From: Lactarius indigo
Lineage: Eukaryota > Basidiomycota > Agaricomycetes > Russulales > Russulaceae
Assembly: GCA_025766275.1 (NCBI GenBank)
Contig: JAFKAC010000006.1
Span: forward strand, 620,001-684,000
Direction of reading: 5' to 3'
Length of the DNA stretch: 64,000 nucleotides
Below the pieces are notes generated by a model. It was not told the DNA's origin, did not search any database, and saw only the letters and a program-made list of their open reading frames with translations. Positions 11,680-22,559 of the stretch are shown here, in pieces (within the stretch, counting starts at the first letter, position 1; every line of letters begins with the position of its first letter). A program made the translations under genes and the position numbers.

Positions 11680-13620
11680 AATTGTTGGAGGATAATATCT
11701 TTTACGTCGTCTGATTCTCCTGCCACTCCATTGAGCCAGTCGCTGGCGCGCTGTTGAGGGGGTATGTCTTGGACCGCCCTGGTAGCGACTTCTGGTTCTT
11801 GTTGATGATAGTCGGTATCAATATACCGACTGGTAGATGCTTGAGGCTGATAACCTCCTCGTGGCTGTCTACAGTCTCGTGCCATGTGTCCATCCTTCCC
11901 ACAATTGTAGCAAGTGACTGGCCTTTGGTTATTGCGTCCTCCTCCTCAGTTGGAGGAATCCCCCTCTTGGTCGGTATGGGGGACGAGGAGCGAGTATGTC
12001 CTTCGGCTCCTGCTAGTCGTCCTCGAATTCGATCCGCCGAAGTATCCATTGCGTTTGGATCTCGAGGTAGATTTCTTGGTTGCCAAGAGCTTCTTGGCGG
12101 TCCCTGCCATTGTCGTTGTTGGCGTTGTCGTCCTTGTCCTTGCGGTGCTACCCTTTGTTCAATACCGCTTTGAGATGAAGATACTGCTGCTGGCGGGTAG
12201 TTGCAGCTTCTTCCATTCGCGGTAGTTGTGGGGGTTATCGAGGGTATAAACCTTCTCATACAAGTCTTTTGGTAGCCCGCTTGCAAAGAGATCCAACGTC
12301 TGGGGATCATCGAGTCGATATTGAGCGCGGCGTATCAACTGCTCGAACTGGGTGCAATACTCATCTAAATTGCCCCCAATCATCTTAACCCCCTTTTTAA
12401 GCTCGTATTGAGCTTGTTCCTGCTCCATCGTATTTCGGAAGCGCTGCATGAAGCTGCGCGTGACTTCGTTCCATAGTCCTTCACTGGTACGAGGTATTCC
12501 TGCTTGTATCTGACCGTTGAGCCAGGTAAGCATGGCTAATACCCATTCGCTGACGTTGACGCCCTTGATGTAGGAGAGAAAAAGTAATGCGCGTCGGTAT
12601 GGAGTCGCCATAATGCCTTCGTCGGCGTTCATGCCCCAGTAGACATGCCATTGAGTAAGAAACGCCTCAACCTTGGCGCGTTCTCCGTCGAATACTGTGG
12701 GTGCTTCACCAGCTAATTTGTTACTTGGGGGAGGAATAATAGGTCCTGCACCTGGTAATCCTCTTCCCGGAGGTCCTCCTCCTGGTGGTCCTGCTGGGAA
12801 CCCCCCAGGGAATCCTTCAAATCCCGGTCCTCTTGACGGGGGTCCTCCTCCTCCTGGTAAGTCGTTAGGAGGTCCGCCTCCTCCACTAGGAGGATCAGCT
12901 ACGTCCGGTCCGATGGCACGATGGATGGCCACGTCGTCTTTGGTCATTCGGTGACCGGTATATGGATTGATAGGAGCCAGGCTAGCTCGCGTTTCTTCTG
13001 CAATGCGCCTCTGTTCTTCTAGGGCTATCTGATCCCTTGCTTCAGTAGTGAGCTGTAGCTCTTCTTGCGTGATGGTGGTAGTTGCCATTGCGACTGCTGG
13101 GCTGCGAATGTGAATTATTTCGGGTTCGGGTTGGTGAATGGTGAGGGACTCAGTTCGTTGTATGATATGATCGCCAATTGCTCCCAGACTGGCTTCTTCT
13201 GCTGGTGTCGTTCCTCTGCTTGGTGACTGACTTTCAGATGCTTCTTCTCCGCTGATTCCTTCGTCTGTGTGTTCTTGTGCTTGTCCGTCAATAGGACCGT
13301 AATCTGCGCGGCTATTAAGCTCTCGCGCGTCGATATCGCAGTTATAGTTTCTTCCGGCTGGTCGTACGATGTCCCAGCGATGATCTATGGGATTCCAAGT
13401 AACCTCGGTCCAACAGAGGTGTTCGAAATTGAACTCAACCGGTCGGAAACGGTTAGGACCGTTGAACTCTATGAAATATCTGGTGTCTTCTCCTCGTTCT
13501 CTCCACTGGGCTGATCCTAAGAATCTTGTTGGTACGTTGCGGTCTCCTCGTCGTTCAATATGATAGGGACGGAAAGGACGTCCACTGATCTCTGGTCGAA
13601 TACGCCACGATGAGGATCTT
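11649..13620 (-). pseudogene. Element A gag, frameshifted
   Basis: The frame 13088 to 12159 holds a Gly/Pro-rich segment and the capsid domain (P-T-V-F-D-G-E-R-A-K-V-E; F-M-Q-R-F-R-N-T-M; L-D-E-Y-C-T-Q-F). The zinc knuckle C-Y-N-C-G-K-D-G-H-M-A-R-D-C lies near 11880-11920 and the frame ends at 11649. The open frame extends ~175 codons upstream of the first ATG at 13088 to the LTR, and element B shares this extension, so gag may start without a nearby ATG or be spliced. Between 11890 and 12200 the frame shifts three times relative to element B, which keeps one frame there. Gag should form the capsid and bind RNA through the knuckle. Confidence 0.8.
11661..11667 (-). promoter_or_regulatory. Candidate -1 frameshift site between gag and pol of element A
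   Basis: On the minus strand the end of gag reads G GGT TTT in the gag frame, the classic X XXY YYZ form. The gag stop follows four codons later, and the pol frame is open in -1 across the site. The same heptamer is kept in element B at 20086-20092 despite heavy decay around it. Confidence 0.6.
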
Positions 13621-13628
13621 GGTCTTAA

Positions 13629-14135
13629 TGTTACGCTCCACCGGCGTTAGTCCGACTTGGACTCGAGGAAGGCGTAATCGACTTAGCGAAGTTTAGGTGA
13701 ATGGGGACCACGTGTCAACCCAACACAAGGTGAACAGGGGCACGATGGCACACACTGCACCTGAAGGTAAAGAAGATGGTTCCTTGGCGAACCGAAGTGG
13801 AAGCACACTTAGTCAGGGACTAAGGCAAACTAGAGGCGAGTCAAGTGGTGGATTGAAGAAGACCAAGATGGGGACTCTTGGTCTTCTAGGTCGACTACTT
13901 ATACAGATACGCGCGGGCTTTAAAGCGCCGCTGGAATACTATGTAACCAATTAGCGTAACTAGCTCGAACCCTAGTACCGCTATCCTAGGAATGAGTCAT
14001 ACATGAGTCGCGATCACATGTGAACTACTATGCTGACTGATACGATGTAAGAGTCCATGACTAATCTGATACCGGACCGTAGTCATAACCGGTCATGAGT
14101 CGTATGTAATGAGTCATTGAGTCCATACCGTAACA
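13629..14135 (-). repeat. 5' LTR of element A
   Basis: This 507-bp LTR lies upstream of gag in the minus-strand element. It should contain the element promoter; a plus-strand CTTATACAGATACG stretch near 13908 may be part of it. Its outer end abuts the ATGCT duplication. Confidence 0.95.
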
Positions 14136-14164
14136 ATGCTTGTGTGCAAAGACCCCATCTTATG
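14136..14164 (+). pseudogene. 29-bp piece of element C pol between elements A and B
   Basis: The piece begins with the right ATGCT duplication of element A and ends with the left TTATG duplication of element B. It encodes the short L-V-C-K-D-P-I-L stretch that normally precedes Q-P-D-M-D-K-P-F at the start of RNase H, in frame with both flanks. The two insertion points are only 24 bp apart in element C. Confidence 0.9.
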
Positions 14165-14673
14165 TGTTACACTCCACTGGCATCAGTCTGACTTGGACTC
14201 TGAATAGGTGTAATCAACTTAGCGGAGATCAGGCAAATGGGGACCATGTGTCAACCCAATGTGAGCTGAACAGGGGCACTACTGGTGCACACTGCAGCAA
14301 GAGTGAAGAAGCACTATCCCTTAGTGGATAGAAGTGGAGGCACTCTTAGTTGAAGACTAAGGCAGACAAAAAATGAGTTAAGATGGTGGATTGAAGAAGA
14401 CCAAGATGGGGACTCTTGGTCTTCCAAGACAACTATTTATACAGATACGTGCAGGCTTTAAAGCGCCGCTGAAATAGTAACTACCCAATAGCGTAACTAG
14501 CTTGAACCCTAGTACAGCTATCCTAGGAATGAGTCATACATGAGTCACAATCACATGTGAACTACTATGCTGACTGATACAATGTAAGAGTCCATGACTA
14601 ATACTGATACTGGACTGTAGTCATAACTGGTCATGAGTTGTGTGTGATAAGTCAATCAGTCCATACCATAACA
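14165..14673 (-). repeat. 3' LTR of element B
   Basis: This 509-bp terminal repeat pairs with 22051-22559. A polypurine tract like that of element A follows at 14674-14686 when read on the minus strand. Confidence 0.95.
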
Positions 14674-14705
14674 TCACCCCCTTTTCAGGAGTGAGGCCCA
14701 CCTCA

Positions 14706-17700
14706 CTAGTCTACCTTCGATTCCTGTCTCATCCTTTCTGCTTCATCTTCCATTCGCTCCAGTATGTTAGCCCTTTCAAGATGATAAACACTGGCCTTCT
14801 TATCCTCTGCCACCATGTATTTCTCTTCCTGGAGATGCCTGATCTGCCTCTCCAACTGATCTTCAGCAAATGTGAACTGCCAATATTGGCACAACTCCTC
14901 AATGAGGGTGACATCCCTGATGCGAGTAAGGAGCAAGTCAGTGGGGTGTCGATCATGGAGCATGAAATACTCCTCGTGAGGGATGATGGCTCTGTTGTTC
15001 TTGGGGAGGTGTGGTGTGGTGTAGAGGGGCTTACTGTAAAGGAATCCTGATCCCAGAACTAGTCTGAGTATGAAGGGGTCTCCTCCTCAGATAACCTGTA
15101 TATGGGATGCTTGTACCATCGGTCCATTGGGGAGCTTGATCAGGAATGGAATATAATTGGGTCCTCAATTGACCCAGAACCCTTTAGGGATAATGGCTCT
15201 GGTTGCGGGGTCTTGCTCACCCATTGGTGTATAACGAGCCACTTGTGCCACAGCGACTCTTCCTTGGTGCAGGGGGTTCCCCAATGTGTCAACGAGGAAG
15301 GGAGTGGCTGTTGGATCTTCAGCATAGAATTCATGTTCAAGGAATGCATGCCTGATGGGGTAGTGGTCGTTAAGCTCATCTTCATCCTCAGCTTGGTCCA
15401 ATACTCCTTCCATTCCTGCCTCATCCAGCATCGGCAGGTGGCAATATGCAGTTGCTCCTGCTGCCACTGTGCTGCCATCTCCTTCCATTCTTGCTTGTAC
15501 TTCTGCATGGCGTTCAGTGGTTGCACCGCACAAGACAGCTGCTTGAAGCTGAAACAGCTCATCTTCAGTGATGAAGATTTCAGGCTCACCGGTGTTGGGG
15601 TTGGTAAGGGCATACATTGGAGGCGGAGGTGTTGGTTGAGTTGCTGCTGTATTGTCACTGAGAATTCCCTGTAGGGGCACAGGGAATCATTGCAGTGTCT
15701 GGTGCAATTCTTCAGCAGTGATAGGCCCATTGTTCTCATGCTGCATGGTGGTACTTTCAAGGGTTGCAACTCTAGAGGCTGTGGTGTCGTTGGAGGAGTC
15801 GGGGTTAACAAGCATGGTGGAGGAGTCATTGACAAGAGTGGAGAGGAGTGCGAGCTGGTCATTGCATCGAGTAGAGGACAGAGGATGAGAGGATGATGGG
15901 GACTTAGCACAATGAGTGATGGTCCTTATATGTGTTTCTCTGTTGGGGTTGGAATGTTTGAATTCCTGCACAGCTTCATCAGTGAATACATCATCCTTAT
16001 CGATCCACTGGTTATCAGAGTCAGGATATCCCTTCTATTTGACAAGATATTGGAGCCAGCGCCTTCTGCTGAATTGCCGAGAGTCCAGAATCTTCTCGAC
16101 CTCGTATTCTTCTTCATTATTGACCAAATCGGGAGGTGGGTGCTGATAGTTTGGTCTGTGCATGGGTGTCTCACAATAAGGTGTGAGAAGATCTATGTGG
16201 AAGACATCATGGATGCTCCACTGCGTGGGAAGTTCAAGGCAATAGTTGACAGGGGACATCACCTGGATGACCTTAAATGGTCTGTGGCATTTTGCAGCTA
16301 GTTTTGCAGTTGGTTGGTGTGTACATAGATGGTGCCCTTCAAGCCACACAAGATCACCTTCTTTAAATTTGGGTGTATCTTTGTGTTTGACCCATGACTT
16401 CTGCACCTGGAGCATGCAGGAGAAGGCATGCTGTCATGCCTGTTTGAACTGATCTAGCCTTAAGGAGACTTGTGGGATAGGGGATGGTCTATCGATCCAA
16501 TCAGCATGAGGGTTGAATCCTGATAGGAGGAAAAAGGGGGACTCCCATGTGGTTTCATTGGGCCAATTATTGTGTGTGAATTCTGCCATTGGTAGATAAT
16601 GAACCCAGTTGTCTTGCTGCTCATTTACCCAAAAATGGAGGTATTGTTCTAGCCACTGATTTGTTCGTTCTGATTGGCCATCCATTTAGGGGTGGTAGGC
16701 TGTTAAGATGTTTTGGCTAATGCCAAGGATTTTGCATATTTCCCTCATGAATTTTGATGCAAAGTGAGGATCCTGATCACTGATAACATGCAAGGGGAGT
16801 CCGAATTGAAGGAATATGTAAGAGATGTACAGAGTGGCTGTGCCTTTTACTGTTATCTCTTCATTACATGGGATAAAGATGGCAGCCTTGGTACAGTCAT
16901 GATTGGTTATTGTTAGGATAGAATCATAACCTCACAAGATGGGAAGTTTAGTAATAAAGTCTACTGCAATAGTTTCGAATGGTAGGGCTTTCAGTTTGGG
17001 ATAGATGGGTTGTAGTGGTGCTGGAATAGGATGGAAGTTGACTTTGTGCCATTGGCATTCTGCACAACCCTTGACATAATCTGTGATGTTGTTCTTCATT
17101 TGTGGCCACCAGTAATTTTGTTTGGTAAGTTGAAGAGTGCATTTGATCCCTGGATGACCATAAACAGGGGAATTGTGGTGTGCTGCGATGAGGGTGCACT
17201 TGTCATGAATGCCTCCTGTGACTATGCGGCGTCCATCCTTGTACCACATCCCTTCAATATCTTTCAGTTTATGAGTGTCAACCCAAGGCTTTAACTTAGC
17301 GTGGTCCTGCTCATAAATGGGATGTTCAGATGTCATCTTGATTGGTAGGATTTCCAGTCTCTCGTATGGATGTTGTGAGTTGTCCAGAGTAGCTGCATGT
17401 ACAAAGATGTGGTCAGGTAGAACAATGATCCCTTTGTTGTTATTTTCCCCTTGATCATAATCAGGCCTTCGTGACAACACATCAGTGTGCCCATTGGACG
17501 TTCCTTTGATATGGTGAATCTCGAAGTCATATTCCGAAAGTTCAAGTACTTCTCTGGCAACATGCCTACTAATTTTTTGTGGCAACTTCCAATATTGTAG
17601 GTTGAGATGATCGGAAAAGACCTTGACTTTGTGGGGGGAACCTGCCAGGAGGGGTCTCCAATGACAGAATGCCTTGATGATCACCAGGAGTTCGAGGTTG

Positions 17701-20164
17701 TAAATGTCATAATTTCATTCAGCTTCATTAAGAGTGGAGGAATAATAGCCGATAGGGTGTCGTTTGCCATCTGCCTTGCATTGTAAGAGAACTGTGCCCA
17801 TCATGAAACCCAATGCGTCGACCTCTAGTTCAAATTGTTGGGTAAGGTCTGGATGTGCTAGGACAGGTTTGCTGGTGATGAGGGTTTTAAGGTCTTGGAA
17901 TGCTTTTTCTTCCTCTGTCCCCCAGTGCCATTTGGTGTCTTTGTGTGTGAGTTTGTTAAGTGGTCATGCTTTGGTCGTGAATCCTTGTATAAAAGGTCAA
18001 TAAAAATTGCAGAAGCCAAGAAAAGAGTGGATGTCCTTAACTGTGGTTGGCATGGGCCAGTCTTTGATACCAGAAATTTTGACAGGGTCCATGCATGTCA
18101 CCCCCTTTTCAAGGATTACCCCCAGGTAATCCATACATGGGGAGTGGAAAAGACACTTTTTGAGCTTATAATAGAGATCATGCTCTGTGGATACATGGAG
18201 GATGTCCTTGACCACTTCAATGTGATCTTCTAACAAGTACTTGAGTCCTGTGGCAATGCTGATATCGTCCATGTAAACCCTGATAATGGTCCCTTTCTTT
18301 TCATGTTTGGCGATGATGTCCCTAAAGATGAAGTTCATCATAGTCTGGAATGTTGCCGGGGAATTGGTCAGGCCAAAAAACATCACCATTGGTTCAAATA
18401 GTCCATATCGCATTTTGAATGCAGCTTTTTCTTCATCTCCTTCTTTGATACATACATTGTTGTATCCCCATCTAACATCAAGCTTGGTGTAGATATGGGC
18501 ATTGCTGAGGTTGGTAATAAGGTTGGAGATAAGAGGGAGAGGGTATTGGTTGCAAATAGTGACTGCGTTAATCTTTTGGTAGTCTTGTACTGGTTGTAGT
18601 TTCCCATCCTTTTTCTTAATGAAGAAGAAAGAGGACGTGTAAGGGGATTTAGAGGGTCATATGTACCCCTTTTTGAGTTGTTCGTTGATCCATTCATGTA
18701 GTTTCTTGTCTTCCTCTTGGGTCATTGGGTATATTTTGCAGTCGATGGTGTCAGCTGTTCCTGGTGTAAACTCGATAGCGTGATCCCAAGGCCTGCTGGG
18801 AGGAAACCTGTCCGATGCTTCTTCACTGAAGAGGCGTTCAAATTCTCAATATTCGGGGGGTAACTCAGCTTTGGTAATGTATTGTTGGGTGGTGATAGCC
18901 AGGTCTATAGTGGTTGCCCTGATTCGGCATCCTTCTTCAAATTGTTGTCGTTGTTCATCAGTGATGACACAGGAGTGCACAACTTCACATTCGTCCTCTT
19001 GTACTGAAGAGGCTGCTACCATGGGTGTGATCTGTTTGATGTGGGGGTTTATTGATCTGATGACAATGGGGAGCATGGCTTCATGTATAACTGCTTGCGA
19101 CCATCTGATGTGTGGGTCATATGTAGCAAGCCAGGGGTACCCCAACACAATGTCCTCACTGCCGATATCTGTGATGAGGAAGTGCATTTCCTTGTTGATC
19201 CCTTTAGTTTGAATGTTGACATCAACATAATGAGTGATACTGTTATGATCCAACGCTTCGGACATCAGTTACAGTGTGTTTCTCATCTTGTTCTTTCCCC
19301 TTCTGTCCCATGCTTTGTTACCCAAAGGAGCTACTACTGTTAGTGGCGTTGTTTGTCTTGATCCAAATATCTCTTTACTCCATCTAGTCTCTTTGTTTCT
19401 GTGTAGGTCTGTGTTCATGTTGTTTGGAACCTCGCCCTATATAAGCCTGTACTATAGACTGTAGGAAGCCAGACTTGGCTTCGCTTGCAATCTAGCAACC
19501 TTGCCTTCGTACTTTGGTGTGACTTCGCTCTATTCCCCTCTTCTTGTGCACCCCCTACCTCAGTCCTTAACTAGGACACTTCAAAGTCTTTGCAGTTGAA
19601 CTATATCAATGCATCACACCTGTTATACTCTGTGCACTAGCAAGATTGAGTGTAGAGAAGTGTCAGACACTTCAGACGAGGAGTCCTACATACAGAGTAG
19701 TGTTGCACCTTGTGTTACACTTTTGCCACTTGTATTTCATAGCAATAAGACAACAGACGTCTTCACTTGATACTTGTGTAATTCAGAGCCTCTAGAACCC
19801 ACGCCCCTGCTAGGGCATAACAGATATGCCCCGATCTGTTTTCCATATTGTCTATATTCCATATTTTCTTTGGGATGTCTAGTTGTTTGGTCCTGAACCC
19901 CATTCTTTTGATGAAAGAGGGTTGCATAAAGCAGTGGGTTGCTCCTGAGTCAACTAGTGCTCGTATGTCGGCCATTGCATAACTGGTGCAAATCGATACT
20001 GAAACTCTCATAGAATGATAGCAAGTCATGATTACACTGTTACAATTAACTGCCCTCACCCAGGCTGATGGGTTCAGGCATCCTGAAAACCCTCCTTCTT
20101 CCATAATTGTTGGAGGATAATGTCTTTTATGTTGTCCGATTCTCCTGCTACTCCATTGAGCCAA
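14706..20164 (-). pseudogene. Element B pol, degraded and interrupted by a solo LTR
   Basis: Minus-strand blocks match element A pol in order: protease D-S-G-A-T-H-C-F near 19950, RT with Y-M-D-D near 18260, RNase H and integrase zinc region (16932-17684), integrase core (16434-16685), chromodomain with L-Q-Y-L-V-K (16035-16415) and the post-chromodomain extension down to 14706. Most frame breaks are stops at positions where element A has CGA or CGG codons. The protease-RT junction is split by the solo LTR at 19241-19822. At the RT position where A has an extra base, B keeps the expected length. Confidence 0.9.
19241..19822 (+). repeat. Solo LTR of the element C family inside element B
   Basis: The 582-bp block starts TGTTATGATC and ends GGGCATAACA and matches the 3' LTR of element C (25957-26536) along its whole length. 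It is flanked by GATAC (19236-19240) and GATAT (19823-19827), a 5-bp duplication with one transition. Element A has the uninterrupted GTGATACGCCCC sequence at this site. It is probably the product of LTR-LTR recombination. It carries a CCTATATAAGCC promoter-like TATA stretch near 19435. Confidence 0.92.
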
Positions 20165-22029
20165 TCATTGGCGCACTGTTGAGGGGGTGTTTCTTGGACC
20201 GCCCTGGTAGCGACTTCGGGCTCTTGTTGATGACAATTGGTATTGATATACTGACTAGTCAAGGCTTGAGGTTGATAGCCTCCTCATGATTGCCTGCAAT
20301 CACGGGCCATGTGTCTGTCCTTTCCACAATTATAGCATGTGACTGGCCGTTGATTATTCCATCCTCCTCCTCTCTGTAAAAATCCTCCTCTCGGTTGGTA
20401 TGGGGGTCGAGGAGTGAGTATATCTTCTGCTCCTGTTAGTCACCCTCAAATGCAATCTGCTGATGTGTCCATAGCATTTGGGTCTCATGGCAAATTCCTG
20501 GGTTGCCAGGAACTTCTTGGCAGTCCCTGCCAAGGATGTTGACATTGTGATCACTCTTGTTTTTGGGGCACTCCTCTGTCAAGCATAGCTTTGAGGTGCA
20601 TGTATTGTTGCTGGCGAGTGGTAGCAGCTTCTTTCCATTTGTGGTAGTTTCGTGGGGAGTCGAGGGTGTACACTTTGGAGTATAGGTCTTTTGGTAAACC
20701 ACTTGTGAATAGATCCAATGTCTGAGGATCATTGAGTTGATACTGAGCGTGTCATATTAATTGTTTGAATTGGGTGCAATACTCATCTAGATTGCTTCCA
20801 ATCATTTTCAGCCCTTTCTTTAGTTCATATTGGGCTTGTTCTTGTTCCATTGTGTTTCGGAAGCACTGCATGAAGCTGCACATTACTTTGTTCCATAGCC
20901 CTTCACTTGTATGGGGTATGCCAGCTTGTATTTGACCATTGAGCCATGTGAGCATGGCTAATACCCATTCGCTAACATTGACACCTTTGATGTAGGAAAG
21001 GAAAAGTAAGGCACGTCAGTATGGCATGGCCATGATGCTTTCATCAGCATTCATGCCCCAATAGACATGCCATTGCGTGAGAAACACTTCAACTTTGGCA
21101 CGTTCTCCATCAAATACTGTGGGTGCTTTCCCAGCTAATTTGTTATTTGGGGGAGGAGCGATGGGACCTGCACCTGGTAATCCCACTCCAGGATGTCCCC
21201 CTCCTGGTGGTCCTCCAGGGTATCCTCCAGGGAACCCTCCGAATCCTCCTCCTTGTGGCAGCAGTCCTCCTCCTGGTAGGTCACCAGGAGGTCCACCTCC
21301 CCCACTCGGTGGATCAGCTACATTGGGCCCAATGGCACAGTGGATGGCCACATCGTCATCTGTCATCCTGTGACCTGTATGGGGATTGATAGGTGCTAAT
21401 ATAGCACGTGCTTCTTGCGCAATGCGGTTTTGTTCTTCCTGTGCCATCTGTTCAATTGCATTGTTGGTCAATTGTATTTCTTCTTGCATGATAGTGGCAG
21501 TGGCCATTGCGATTGCTGGACTGTGGATGTGAATCACTTCTGGTTCGGTTTGATGAATGGTAAGAGACTCAGTTTGTTGTATGATATGTTTGCCAATAGC
21601 TCCTAAGCTGGCATCTTCTGCAGGTGTATTCCCTCTACTGAGCAATTGCTGGCTATTGGAAGCTTCCTCTCCACTGATTCCTTTGTCTGTATGCTCTTGT
21701 GTTTGGCTGTCAATGGGGCCATAATCTGCACAACTATTGAGTTTGCATGTGTTGATGTTGCAGTTGTAGTTCCTTCTGGCTGGTCTCACAATATCCCAGC
21801 AATGGTCTATAGGGTTCCACGTAACCTCGATCCAACAAAGATGGTCAAAATTGAACTCAACGGGTCGGAAACGGTTAGGACCATTGAACTCTACAAAGTA
21901 TCCTGTGTCATTCTCTCGTTCTCTCCACTGAGCTGCTCCTAGAAATCTTGTAGGTACGTTGCAATCTCCTCGTTGTTCAAGGTGATAGGGACAGAAAGAC
22001 GTCCACTGTTCTCTGGTCAAGTACACCAC
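20074..22029 (-). pseudogene. Element B gag, one frame with TGA stops
   Basis: The frame from 22029 holds an N-terminal domain (G-P-N-R-F-R-P-V-E-F-N-F), a Gly/Pro-rich linker, the capsid (P-T-V-F-D-G-E) and, near 20290-20350, the knuckle C-Y-N-C-G-K-D-R-H-M-A-R-D-C. The first-position Gly of the knuckle's G-H pair is changed to Arg. Unlike element A there are no frame shifts in the middle of gag, only stops consistent with CGA decay, so B preserves the ancestral frame better than the younger A. The frame ends at 20074, overlapping pol at a kept G GGT TTT heptamer (20086-20092). Confidence 0.85.
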
Positions 22030-22050
22030 TTCGAAGGATCTTGGTCTTAA

Positions 22051-22559
22051 TGTTACACTCCACTGGCATCAGTCCGACTTGGACTCTAAATAGGCGTAAT
22101 CAACTTAGTGGAGATTAGGTGAATGGGAACCATGTGTCAACCCAATGTGAGCTGAATAGGGGCACTACTGGTGCACACTGCAGCAAGAGTGAAGAAGCAC
22201 TATCCCTTAGTGGATAGAAGTGGAGGCACTCTTAGTTGAAGACTAAGGCAGACAAAAAACGAGTTAAGATGGTGGATTGAAGAAGACCAAGATGGGGACT
22301 CTTGGTCTTCCAAGACAACTATTTATACAGATACACGCAGGCTTTAAAGCACCGCTGAAATAGTAACTACCCAATAGTGTAACTAGCTTGAACCCTAGTA
22401 CAGCTATCCTAGGAATGAGTCATACATGAGTCACAATCACATGTGAACTACTATGCTGACTGATACAATGTAAGAGTCCATGACTAATACTGATACTGGA
22501 CTGTAGTCATAACTGGTCATGAGTTGTGTGTGATGAGTCAATCAGTCCATACTGTAACA
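22051..22559 (-). repeat. 5' LTR of element B
   Basis: The 509-bp LTR is upstream of gag on the minus strand and abuts the TTATG duplication on its outer side. Confidence 0.95.

Larger units (their letters stand above)
6333..14135 (-). mobile_element. Element A: young Ty3/gypsy chromovirus-type element
   Basis: The copy is 7803 bp long with two 507-bp LTRs (6333-6839 and 13629-14135) starting TGTTACG and ending TAACA, flanked by the perfect 5-bp duplication ATGCT (6328-6332 and 14136-14140). Reading on the minus strand it has gag, protease, RT, RNase H, integrase, chromodomain and a long C-terminal extension, with a polypurine tract next to the 3' LTR. By eye the LTRs differ at five positions, all transitions at CpG. 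The element is inserted antisense in the pol gene of element C. It is nearly intact, but single-base indels break gag and RT. Confidence 0.95.
14165..22559 (-). mobile_element. Element B: older, CpG-decayed copy of the element A family
   Basis: The copy is 8395 bp with 509-bp LTRs (14165-14673 and 22051-22559) and a perfect TTATG duplication (14160-14164 and 22560-22564). Without the 582-bp solo LTR inside it and its 5-bp duplication it is ~7.8 kb, the size of element A. LTRs and coding region align with A throughout but carry many C-to-T and G-to-A changes, mainly where A has CpG. Its two LTRs differ at roughly 16-18 positions by eye. Pol and gag are broken by many stops, so it is dead. Confidence 0.95.

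Noticed and set aside
12673..12954. Gly/Pro-rich collagen-like plus-strand ORF
   Set aside because: It is antisense to the Gly/Pro-rich segment of gag; the same shadow appears in element B at 21077.
19241..19822. Host gene promoter in the TATATAAG stretch
   Set aside because: The full block matches the element C LTR and has a target duplication, so it is a solo LTR.
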